10,649 nucleotides of DNA from Candidatus Gastranaerophilales bacterium (GTDB lineage: Bacteria; Cyanobacteriota; Vampirovibrionia; Gastranaerophilales; Gastranaerophilaceae). Each line of letters starts with the position of its first letter. The stretch's first letter is position 1. A program made the translations under genes and the position numbers. This document shows positions 6,018 to 10,649 of this stretch, piece after piece. The stretch is taken from assembly GCA_944326495.1 (NCBI GenBank), contig CALVEE010000094.1, positions 1 to 10,649 on the forward strand, read 5' to 3'. The notes beneath the pieces are model-generated. The model did not search any database. It was not told the origin of the DNA and was given only the letters and a program-made list of their open reading frames with translations.

Positions 6018-6895
6018 ATGATGCACTAATTTCTTTAATTCAAGATGTTTTGAGCCCGATACAGTGGTCACTAAACTGGGTTAATATTCTTGAAGTTTTA
6101 TTTATTGCTGTTATTTTATTTGTCTTTTATAAAAAATTTATCCGTAACACCCAATCGGAAAAACTTGTCAAAGGATTGTTTTTTCTTGTATTTGCTTGGA
6201 TAGTAAGTGAAGTTTTAATACTTATTGATTTGCAGATACTTGGTGTATTCTTAAAATCTCTTGTAACCTTGATTGCATTGAGTTTAATTGTTATATTTCA
6301 ACCGGAGCTTAGGAAGCTTTTGGGCTATCTTGGACAGCCGGGGTTTATCAGAAGAACATTCTTTACGCCGGGACCATATAAAGCTGGCGAAAATAAAGTT
6401 GATATAATAAAAGAGATTATAGAAGCTGTAAAATATCTTACTAAAACAAAAACCGGCGCTCTAATCGTTTTTCAAAAAGATATGGGAACAGGAGTTTACT
6501 CGGATGTCGGAACAAGGATAGATGCTATTATTTCAACAGAACTTATCTTGACAATTTTTCATCCTAATACTCCTTTACATGACGGTGCTATGGTTATTGA
6601 AAACAACAAGATTCATTCGGCAGGTGTTTTACTTCCGCTTACTGAGGATCCAAAGTTAAGTTGGAAATACGGAACAAGACATAGGGCTGCGATTGGAATG
6701 TCTGAAGTCTCAGATGCAGCTTGTCTTGTTGTATCGGAAGAAACCGGAGATGTTTCAGTTTGTATGGATGGAATTTTGAAAAAATATGAGGATTTAATGA
6801 CTTTAAAATCCGATTTAGAAGCAATTCTGGGCATTAAGCAGGATAGTGAACAGCAGGAAGGGTTAAATCTTTTTAATATTATAAAAAAAGATTAG
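6014..6895 (+). CDS. cdaA: Membrane diadenylate cyclase (c-di-AMP synthase, DacA/CdaA type)
   Basis: CdaA joins two ATP into cyclic di-AMP, the second messenger that controls potassium and osmolyte transport and cell-wall balance. The 293-residue protein has three hydrophobic helices (about 23-39, 52-70 and 76-96), a short linker (FQPELRKLLGYLG, 95-107) and the DAC domain from about 128 to 272. The active-site motifs are complete: LHDGAMVI with Asp190-Gly191-Ala192, and GTRHRAA (220-226). It starts inside the lysA stop (ATGA overlap). In Firmicutes cdaA is normally followed by cdaR (YbbR) and glmM; neither is here. Proximity to lysA is, from memory, common in cyanobacteria, where uppS often follows. 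Here a YitT gene takes that place. Linking c-di-AMP to meso-DAP use and wall synthesis is an attractive inference from the coupling. Confidence 0.95.
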   Translation: MNDALISLIQDVLSPIQWSLNWVNILEVLFIAVILFVFYKKFIRNTQSEKLVKGLFFLVFAWIVSEVLILIDLQILGVFLKSLVTLIALSLIVIFQPELRKLLGYLGQPGFIRRTFFTPGPYKAGENKVDIIKEIIEAVKYLTKTKTGALIVFQKDMGTGVYSDVGTRIDAIISTELILTIFHPNTPLHDGAMVIENNKIHSAGVLLPLTEDPKLSWKYGTRHRAAIGMSEVSDAACLVVSEETGDVSVCMDGILKKYEDLMTLKSDLEAILGIKQDSEQQEGLNLFNIIKKD

Positions 6896-6907
6896 GTGAG
6901 GGAATTA

Positions 6908-7798
6908 ATGTTTTTTGCAAAGAAAAAAGTAGTACCTATAAAAAAAACAAAACCGGAACTTTTAAGGGAAATTATCTCAAAAGCTTTTTTTCTGGCATTA
7001 GGTTCATTTATTTTTGCAGTCGGCTTAGAAATGTTTCTTGTCCCAAATAAAATCATTGATGGCGGAGTTGTCGGCGTTTCAATGATGATTTCGTATATTA
7101 CAAAATGGAATTTAGGTTTATTAATTTTTTGCATAAATATACCATTTATTTTAATGGCATTAAAAAATTTGGGTAAAAAATTTGTTATACAAACTTTTTA
7201 TGCAACAGCAATGCTTGCTGTTGCGACAAATGTATTACATGGCAGACAGGCAACAGAAGATTTACTCTTAGCAACAGTATTCGGCGGCTTGATTCTGGGG
7301 TTTGGCGTTGGATTAATTCTTAGAAATAATGCGTCATTAGATGGGACTGAAATGGTTTCATTAAATCTTGCTAAAAAACTAAAAATTATTTCTGTAGGCG
7401 AACTTTTAATGTTTATAAATCTATTTATCTATATGGGAGCCGGTTTTTTATACGGATGGGATAGAGCACTTTATTCAATTTTAACTTATTATATAGCTTC
7501 AAAAGTCATAGATACTGTTCTGGAAGGGCTTGATAAAGCTAAATCTGTAAGAATATTTTCTGAATATTATAAAGAAATCGGTGAAGCTATTATGAAAGAG
7601 CTTGACGTTAGTGTGACCTATATGAGAGCTTTAGGCGGATATTCAAGGCAGGAAAAGGTTCAAACTTACTGTGTAGTCAGCAAATTTGAAATTGCTAAAT
7701 TAAAAGAGCTTGTGCATTCTCTTGACCCGAAAGCGTTCATGGTAACAGAAGATGTGCATGAAGTAGAAGGTGTCAGAGTAAAAAAACATAAGCATTAA
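6908..7798 (+). CDS. YitT family membrane protein (DUF161 plus C-terminal DUF2179)
   Basis: This is an integral membrane protein of a widespread family whose transported substrate is unknown to me. With the ATG at 6908 it has 296 residues. After a basic N-terminus (AKKKVVPIKK) come about five hydrophobic segments (roughly 23-44, 66-86, 92-110, 120-138 and 163-203). The family motifs are FLVPNKIIDGGVVGVSMM (43-60) and LRNNASLDGTEMVSL (138-152), two related internal halves. Residues ~205-290 form the soluble DUF2179 domain (KSVRIFSEYYKEIGEAIM..., YMRALGGYS, QTYCVVSKFE). A GTG at 6896 directly after the cdaA stop would add four residues, but AGGTGAGG spaced 6 bases from the ATG favours 6908. It is almost certainly cotranscribed with lysA-cdaA and may be an effector or transport partner of c-di-AMP signalling; that link is inference. 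Confidence 0.9.
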   Translation: MFFAKKKVVPIKKTKPELLREIISKAFFLALGSFIFAVGLEMFLVPNKIIDGGVVGVSMMISYITKWNLGLLIFCINIPFILMALKNLGKKFVIQTFYATAMLAVATNVLHGRQATEDLLLATVFGGLILGFGVGLILRNNASLDGTEMVSLNLAKKLKIISVGELLMFINLFIYMGAGFLYGWDRALYSILTYYIASKVIDTVLEGLDKAKSVRIFSEYYKEIGEAIMKELDVSVTYMRALGGYSRQEKVQTYCVVSKFEIAKLKELVHSLDPKAFMVTEDVHEVEGVRVKKHKH

Positions 7799-7805
7799 TT
7801 GATAC

Positions 7806-7834
7806 TAGACAGAAAGCAAGAAATATTATAAAAT
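7806..7834 (+). promoter_or_regulatory. Promoter of the 114-aa gene
   Basis: TAGACA (7806-7811) and TAAAAT (7829-7834) are each one base from consensus and exactly 17 bases apart, just after the YitT stop codon. A second -35-like TTGATA starts at 7799. The -10 lies 24 bases before the ATG at 7859. Confidence 0.65.
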
Positions 7835-7858
7835 TTATATATTAAGAGAGGAAAATGA

Positions 7859-8203
7859 ATGGCGAACAATGATATGATACCTGTAGAGGTTATAATTCTA
7901 ACAGACAATGATGATATAAAAGGTACGGTTTATGTTTCCAATAATGTAGCGGCAAACAGACAGCTTACGGAGTTATTAAATGATGCTAACCGCAGATTTT
8001 TGGCTGTAGTTAATGTCGAAATATACGCAAAGAATTCAAACCAACCTCCTAAGAGATATGAGTTTTTGGAAATTCATATGGATTCAATAAGAATGGTGCA
8101 TCCGACATCGCAGGCATTGTTTAGAGAATCGCCTAAAACGCAGGAAGATATCGCAAGGTTTAGAGAACTTCGGGCTAAATTAAACCAGACTAAGCCTTTC
8201 TAA
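7859..8203 (+). CDS. Conserved-looking small protein of unknown function
   Basis: I do not recognise this 114-residue protein. Residues 7-27 (IPVEVIILTDNDDIKGTVYVS) and 46-79 (RFLAVVNVEIYA, then YEFLEIHMDSIRMV) look like beta strands around a helix with RQLTELLNDANR. The pattern of a strand pair with a KGTVYV turn resembles small beta-barrel (LSm-like) folds, but this is impression only. The tail from ~85 is charged and helical (TQEDIARFRELRAKL). It has no signal peptide or membrane segment, so it is probably cytoplasmic. AGAGG seven bases before the ATG at 7859 supports the start; another ATG four bases earlier opens only a 5-codon frame. It has its own promoter and is followed by a long hairpin at 8219, so it is probably transcribed alone. 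Codon use matches its neighbours. Confidence 0.75.
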   Translation: MANNDMIPVEVIILTDNDDIKGTVYVSNNVAANRQLTELLNDANRRFLAVVNVEIYAKNSNQPPKRYEFLEIHMDSIRMVHPTSQALFRESPKTQEDIARFRELRAKLNQTKPF

Positions 8204-8218
8204 AATATAAATAAACAG

Positions 8219-8246
8219 TAATGGCAGACTCCAGAGTCTGCCATTA
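8219..8246 (+). terminator. Long hairpin after the 114-aa gene, probable terminator
   Basis: TAATGGCAGACTC and GAGTCTGCCATTA form a perfect 13-bp inverted repeat around CA, starting 16 bases after the stop codon. The T-run expected of a rho-independent terminator is missing downstream (ATGTTAGG). It may end transcription weakly or protect the mRNA 3' end. Confidence 0.5.
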
Positions 8247-8272
8247 ATGTTAGGAAAAAAGGCTAAGATTTT

Positions 8273-8372
8273 CCGGCTCCTAAGATAGGCAAAATGGAAT
8301 GTTTGCTATAGTTTTGTAGGATGCAAACAGAACAATCTTTAGATAAGATATAAAGGGAATTTCAGGAGCCGG
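8273..8372 (+). other. 100-nt segment with a 9-bp GC-rich closing stem, candidate small RNA
   Basis: CCGGCTCCT (8273-8281) pairs perfectly with AGGAGCCGG (8364-8372). Inside, TAAGAT can pair with ATCTTTA, and GTTTGC (8310-8315) with GCAAAC (8332-8337), so three nested stems give one long rod. TTTGTTT follows the closing stem on the plus strand, a weak terminator-like end. I cannot name an RNA family and see no clear promoter. A small mobile repeat with 9-bp ends is the alternative. Confidence 0.35.
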
Positions 8373-8392
8373 TTTGTTTAAATATAAAAGTT

Positions 8393-8422
8393 ATTGTTGG
8401 TCAAGTATGCTCAACCGACAAT
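8393..8422. other. Small hairpin
   Basis: ATTGTTGGT and ACCGACAAT form a 9-bp stem with one G-T pair and a 12-nt loop, 20 bases after the 100-nt structured segment. It may belong to the same RNA. Nothing else is known about it. Confidence 0.3.
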
Positions 8423-8463
8423 GTCTCCAGATAAAGGGCACTGTATGCTTGGTAATAGCATAC

Positions 8464-8477
8464 TCCCTCTTGAGGGA
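8464..8477 (+). repeat. Left remnant of an R1 palindrome interrupted by M3
   Basis: TCCCT-CTTG-AGGGA ends one base before the M3 end. It is preceded by GTATGCTTGG-TAATAGCATAC (itself a 7-bp hairpin), which occupies the place of the TTGGCGCAGC flank of R1 copy A. The other part of the R1 unit continues at 9173 on the far side of M3. Confidence 0.5.
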
Positions 8478-8530
8478 AGGCACTAGTGTCCAAGAAAAAT
8501 TTTAGAAGCCCCCCATCCAAATATCAGTTA

Positions 8531-8578
8531 GAACCCCTCCCCGAAATCAAAGATTTCGACCCTCCCACAGAGGGCGGG
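8531..8578 (-). repeat. R2 palindromic repeat, copy b
   Basis: On the minus strand this reads GGGAGGGTCGAAATC-TTT-GATTTCG and then GGGGAGGGGTTC, the same plan as the copy at 9020 (GGAGAGGGTAGAATTTC, loop, TTGAAATTC, GGGTGAGGGGTC) with a much shorter loop. CGAAATC / GATTTCG (8542-8558) forms the central 7-bp stem. Confidence 0.55.
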
Positions 8579-8618
8579 TAGGCTCCACGCCTTGCGTAGC
8601 GGCTCCCTCGTCCCTTGT

Positions 8619-9014
8619 GGCACTACTGTCCGGTAAAAAAATAAATAAAAAAAGCAGGACCCAGTAGAAATTTGCCATTCCTTGTTTCAAAAAGTTGACT
8701 AGACAATAAAATAGAAAATCATCTTGCAAATTTTATTGTCATCGAATTACGTAACATATAAAAGAATTACAATCTTGTACCAGACAATTATGCTCTCAAA
8801 GGGAGGGAGCTGCGCCAAATATATAGCGATCCTTCCCTTGAGGGAAGGTTAGGATGGGTGCTTTCCCGTGAGGGAAAAGTAAAAATATTCATTAAATTTA
8901 TTAAATTTTAACATCTCCTAAACTCCTAAACTCCAATTATCACCCACCCCAACCCTCCCTCATAAGGGAGGGAGCATATTTTCGATAAGCAAAATTTTAC
9001 CGGACAGCAGTGCC
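8619..9014 (-). mobile_element. MITE-like element M2, 396 bp, nested in M3
   Basis: The left end GGCACTACTGTCCGGTAAAA and the inverted right end GGCACTGCTGTCCGGTAAAA differ at one base in 20. The left ~120 bp, in reverse complement, aligns with the right part of M1, so the two are copies of one element family; a 10-bp inverted repeat GACAATAAAA / TTTTATTGTC (8702-8740) lies within it. The interior carries an R1 copy (8831-8972). The flanks CCTTGT and CCTTGG could be a 6-bp target duplication. Removing M2 rejoins CCCTCGTCCCTTGT to GGGGGAGAGGG, which resembles an R2 palindrome, so the insertion point was probably its loop. Confidence 0.65.
8831..8972 (-). repeat. R1 palindromic pair (REPIN/MITE-like), copy B
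   Basis: This is the second full R1 unit, in reverse orientation to copy A and 142 bp long because the AT-rich core is shorter. On the minus strand: CCCTCCCT-TATG-AGGGAGGG (8953-8972), GTTGGGGTGGGTG tail, AT-rich core, TTTCCC-TCAC-GGGAAA, then AGCACCCATCCTAACC and CCTTCCCT-CA-AGGGAAGG (8831-8848). TTTGGCGCAGCTCCCTCCC (minus strand, 8800-8818) adjoins it, repeating the flank of copy A and possibly starting another half unit. Confidence 0.75.
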
Positions 9015-9018
9015 CCTT

Positions 9019-9086
9019 GGGGGAGAGGGTAGAATTTCAAGTTGAGCTTTAGCGATACTTTGAAATTCGGGTGAGGGGTCTTTTTT
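9019..9086 (+). repeat. R2 palindromic repeat, copy c, ending in a T-run
   Basis: GGGGGAGAGGGTAG is followed by a hairpin with the 9-bp stem GAATTTCAA (9032-9040) / TTGAAATTC (9060-9068), then GGGTGAGGGGTC and T6. Its 5' palindrome arm lies on the other side of M2 (ending about 8618). The stem plus downstream T-run could also act as a weak terminator on the plus strand. Confidence 0.55.
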
Positions 9087-9172
9087 ATGTCTTTACATTA
9101 TATAATTTCTGGCAAATTGTGACATATATTTATATATGGGTTTCTCTTTTCAATTTTTCTTGGACACTAATG

Positions 9173-9219
9173 CCCTTATGAGGGAGGGGCGGGATGGGTG
9201 CCGATTGAAGTTTAGAAGT
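9173..9219 (+). repeat. R1 half unit on the right flank of M3
   Basis: CCCT-TATG-AGGG followed by AGGGGCGGGATGGGTGCC and GATTGAAGTTTAGAAG matches the left half of R1 copy A (CCCTTATGAGGGAGGG, GGGGTGGGTGCT, GATTGAGGTTAAGAAG). No second half follows before the next gene. Together with 8464-8477 it looks like an R1 unit split by M3. Confidence 0.55.
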
Positions 9220-9301
9220 AATTATTTCTAATACTATTACATATCTTTACAATCGATATTAAGATTATGTAAGGAAATCTTAATTTCAGAAAAATTTAGT
9301 C

Positions 9302-9307
9302 TATAAT
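9302..9307 (+). promoter_or_regulatory. -10 box of the HEAT-like gene / rnhA pair
   Basis: A perfect TATAAT lies 39 bases before the preferred start at 9347. The best -35 match at normal spacing (CTTAAT, 9279-9284) is weak. Transcription from here would cover both the HEAT-like gene and rnhA. Confidence 0.45.
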
Positions 9308-9346
9308 AATAATGCAAAGGACGAATGAAATATGAAGGAGAAAGAT

Positions 9347-9628
9347 ATGCAATCAGTAGAAGAAATGCTCGGTAAATTAGAAACAGCAGATAACACAACT
9401 AAAAACAAAATTGAAAATATTTTAGTAGACAAAGGCACAGCTGTTGTTCCCGAGCTTGTTAACCAGCTTCAGATTGTAAGAGGAGTTAAACGCGGAGTTG
9501 TTGCGATGACTCTTATCAGAATTGGTGAAGCTTCTGTTGAATATCTTAAAAAAGCTGCTAATAATAATAAAGATTTTGAATGGGTTGCTAAATACCTTAT
9601 CTCTGAAATTAAAGGTGTTGCTGCTTAG
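9347..9628 (+). CDS. Small HEAT-repeat-like protein
   Basis: The 93-residue all-alpha protein carries two helix pairs of HEAT type: TAVVPELVNQLQIVRGVKRGVVAMTLIRIG (31-60), then EASVEYLKKAANNNKDFEWVAKYLISEI (61-88). The spacing A..L..IG..AV..L is the usual PBS-lyase/HEAT pattern. Such repeats are protein-protein contact surfaces; no partner can be named. It lacks a signal peptide and is presumably cytoplasmic. The ATG at 9347 is chosen because AAGGAG lies 6 bases upstream. An in-frame ATG at 9332 would add MKEKD, but its own AAAGGA is 10 bases away. rnhA starts 2 bases after the stop, so the two are probably cotranscribed and translationally linked. Functional connection to RNase HI is untested inference. 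Confidence 0.75.
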   Translation: MQSVEEMLGKLETADNTTKNKIENILVDKGTAVVPELVNQLQIVRGVKRGVVAMTLIRIGEASVEYLKKAANNNKDFEWVAKYLISEIKGVAA

Positions 9629-9630
9629 TC

Positions 9631-10101
9631 GTGGATAAAGTAAAGGTAAATATTTATACAGATGGTGCTTGCAGCGGTAATCCAGGTCCGGGAGGGTTTG
9701 GTGCAATTTTAGTCCATATTGATGATAACGGCATTAAGCATGAAAAAGAACTTTCCGAAGGTTATAAAAATGTTACTAATAACCAGATGGAATTGATGGC
9801 TGTTATTGCGGGGCTTGAAGCTCTGAAAAAACCTTGTGATGTCACTTTGTATTCTGACAGCCAGTATGTTGTTAAAGCTTTTAATGATAAATGGATTGAC
9901 GGCTGGATAAAAAGAGGCTGGAAAAATTCAGATAAAAAAGCGGTTAAAAATGTTGAGCTCTGGCAGCGTCTGCTTAAAGCAAAAGAACAACACAATGTAG
10001 AGTTCATCTGGGTAAAAGGTCATGCCGGTCATGAATACAATGAGCGATGTGACACTTTAGCAGTAAAAGCATCAAAATCAGAAAATTTAAAAGAAATGTA
10101 A
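9631..10101 (+). CDS. rnhA: Ribonuclease HI
   Basis: RNase HI cuts the RNA strand of RNA-DNA hybrids, removing R-loops and helping primer removal, with two magnesium ions in the cytoplasm. The 156 residues match the usual single-domain length. The catalytic set is complete: Asp11 in IYTDGACSGNPG, Glu54 in NNQMELMA, Asp76 in LYSDSQYV and Asp141 in YNERCDTLA, plus His131 in VKGHAGHEYN. The WIDGWIKRGWKNSDKKAVKN stretch (88-107) is the basic protrusion (handle) that grips the hybrid in E. coli-type enzymes. It begins with GTG two bases after the stop of the HEAT-like gene; no good Shine-Dalgarno is near (AAAGGTG is 13 bases off), so it probably depends on translational coupling. No clear terminator follows. 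Confidence 0.95.
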   Translation: MDKVKVNIYTDGACSGNPGPGGFGAILVHIDDNGIKHEKELSEGYKNVTNNQMELMAVIAGLEALKKPCDVTLYSDSQYVVKAFNDKWIDGWIKRGWKNSDKKAVKNVELWQRLLKAKEQHNVEFIWVKGHAGHEYNERCDTLAVKASKSENLKEM

Positions 10102-10135
10102 AGTTTTGTAACAATATTTATCCCTCTTGAAATCA

Positions 10136-10179
10136 CATCATTTTTAAATACTTTATATATATGTAAGATTTAAATGATG
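10136..10179. promoter_or_regulatory. Inverted repeat around a TATA-rich core before the 142-aa gene
   Basis: CATCATTTTTAAAT (10136-10149) and ATTTAAATGATG (10168-10179) are inverted copies apart from two extra T, around an 18-base core containing TATATATAT. The second arm ends 10 bases before the ATG at 10190. It could be an operator over the promoter or an mRNA hairpin near the start site, which has only a weak GGTGA Shine-Dalgarno. Confidence 0.35.
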
Positions 10180-10189
10180 GTGAACAAAG

Positions 10190-10618
10190 ATGGCAATCGC
10201 AAATTTACACGAAACATTATTAAGCTATAAGTTAAGAAGAAATGCTCTTAACTTGGAACTTACTGAGTGGCAAAATAAAAAATCACTTGCTACTTATTCA
10301 CAAGCTGATGCGCAATCTTTGAAAAATGCTGAAACACATTCTATAAGAGATTATTTTAAAACTTTATTTGAAGAAGATGAAAGTTTGCAAGGTGAATATA
10401 CAGACTATACTGAAATCCCAGAATTTGAAGAAGAAATTGATAAGATTACTGCAAAATATCAAGAACAATTTGATGAACTTACAGCCTGGGAAACAATGAT
10501 AGATGCACAGATTACAACAGCGAGTGCTGAATTAGAAGAAGTAAATGCTTATATGGAATCACTTCAATCTATGCTTTCAAGCAATATTCAAGAAGATTTT
10601 GACTACAGCTTGAGCTAA
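10190..10618 (+). CDS. Acidic, helical (coiled-coil-like) hypothetical protein
   Basis: I do not recognise a named family, although it resembles small proteins I associate with Gastranaerophilales. The 142 residues are almost wholly helical and rich in Glu, Leu and Gln: NLHETLLSYKLRRNALNLELTEWQNKKS (5-32), EIPEFEEEIDKITAKYQEQFDELTAWE (74-100), then a heptad-like ITTASAELEEVNAYMESLQSMLSSNIQEDF (108-137). A loop with YTDYTEIP (70-77) separates two presumed coiled coils. It has no cysteine, no signal peptide and no membrane segment. The net charge is strongly negative. The MAIANLHETLLSYK start follows a weak GGTGA Shine-Dalgarno. A structural, filament- or secretion-associated role would fit its shape but nothing here shows it. 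The gene stands alone, with an inverted repeat in its leader. Confidence 0.75.
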   Translation: MAIANLHETLLSYKLRRNALNLELTEWQNKKSLATYSQADAQSLKNAETHSIRDYFKTLFEEDESLQGEYTDYTEIPEFEEEIDKITAKYQEQFDELTAWETMIDAQITTASAELEEVNAYMESLQSMLSSNIQEDFDYSLS

Positions 10619-10649
10619 TAAATTAAGCAAAAAGCCATATTCCTAATAA

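Larger units (their letters stand above)
8479..9174. mobile_element. MITE-like element M3, 696 bp, no transposase
   Basis: The left end GGCACTAGTGTCCAAGAAAA (8479 on) and the inverted right end, reading GGCATTAGTGTCCAAGAAAA from 9174 back, agree at 22 of 23 bases over the full match. The interior has no transposase; it holds R2 copies and the complete element M2. The flanks are CTCTTGAGGGAA on the left and CTTATGAGGGAG on the right, 9 of 12 identical, so they could be a decayed target duplication or simply the two sides of an R1 palindrome. The ends resemble those of M1 and M2 (CACTA then G or C, then TGTCC), so the elements are related. Confidence 0.65.
8204..9346. other. Gene-free repeat island 2
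   Basis: About 1.14 kb between the 114-aa gene and the HEAT-like gene carries no convincing coding sequence. It holds a terminator-like hairpin, a 100-nt segment with a GC-rich closing stem, a small hairpin at 8393-8422, then element M3 containing two R2 copies and element M2, which in turn contains an R1 copy. Half an R1 unit follows, and then the promoter of the HEAT-like gene. Confidence 0.8.

Noticed and set aside
6896..6907. GTG at 6896 as the start of the YitT gene
   Set aside because: It lies inside the AGGTGAGG Shine-Dalgarno that serves the ATG at 6908 and has no site of its own at a good distance apart from coupling.
8273..8372. 6S RNA, SRP RNA or tmRNA
   Set aside because: The GGAAGG apical motif of SRP RNA and the tRNA-like ends of tmRNA are absent, and the length and bubble pattern do not fit 6S convincingly.
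8547..8729. Minus-strand 60-codon frame with a hydrophobic stretch
   Set aside because: It crosses from M2 into an R2 repeat. The first ~35 codons might be the relic tail of a transposase, but it is not a functional gene.
9332..9346. ATG at 9332 as the start of the HEAT-like gene
   Set aside because: The AAGGAG at 9335-9340 is ideally placed for the ATG at 9347; the upstream ATG has only a distant AAAGGA.
1..10649. tRNA and rRNA genes
   Set aside because: I saw no cloverleaf with GGTTCRANYCC-type T arm or CCA end, and no rRNA conserved blocks on either strand.

Overview
The window is AT-rich DNA with bacterial Shine-Dalgarno sites, sigma70-like promoters and small coupled gene groups. My best guess for the source is a gut Melainabacteria/Gastranaerophilales-type relative of the cyanobacteria. 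The reasons are the low GC, the lysA-cdaA adjacency (from memory a common arrangement in cyanobacteria) and several small proteins resembling ones I associate with that lineage. This is inference, with no database check.

Layout: 1-1630 (minus) is the 5' three quarters of pnp (polynucleotide phosphorylase), cut by the window edge. Behind it, also minus, lies a 169-aa protein with a predicted membrane hairpin, closed by a near-perfect terminator. 2277-3326 has no gene but is packed with repeats. 3327-7798 (plus) is a metabolic and signalling block: a DRE-TIM acyltransferase of the homocitrate/isopropylmalate/Re-citrate synthase type, lysA (last step of lysine synthesis, consuming the peptidoglycan precursor meso-DAP), cdaA (membrane c-di-AMP cyclase) and a YitT-type membrane protein. 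lysA and cdaA overlap by 4 bp and the YitT gene follows with almost no gap. 7859-8203 is an unrecognised 114-aa protein with its own promoter. 8204-9346 is a second gene-free repeat island. 9347-10101 holds a small HEAT-like protein and RNase HI 2 bp apart. 10190-10618 is an acidic, coiled-coil-like protein of unknown role.

The most unusual content is in the two islands. I see two families of GC-rich palindromic repeats (here R1, a REPIN-like pair of inverted hairpins, and R2) and three transposase-less elements with related terminal inverted repeats beginning GGC(A/T)CTA(C/G)TGTCC. Each of these elements appears to sit inside the palindrome of an R1 or R2 repeat. One 696-bp element contains a 396-bp element, which contains an R1 copy. 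The two islands share diverged copies of the same element end. The first island also holds a minus-strand run of hairpins, two with GTGA (GNRA-type) tetraloops. The second holds an isolated 100-nt segment closed by a 9-bp GC-rich stem. Both are candidates for structured RNA.

Functionally the coding part is mostly housekeeping: RNA turnover (pnp), RNA-DNA hybrid removal (rnhA), lysine/cell-wall precursor use (lysA) and c-di-AMP signalling (cdaA). The islands record repeated insertion of non-autonomous elements into hairpin repeats.
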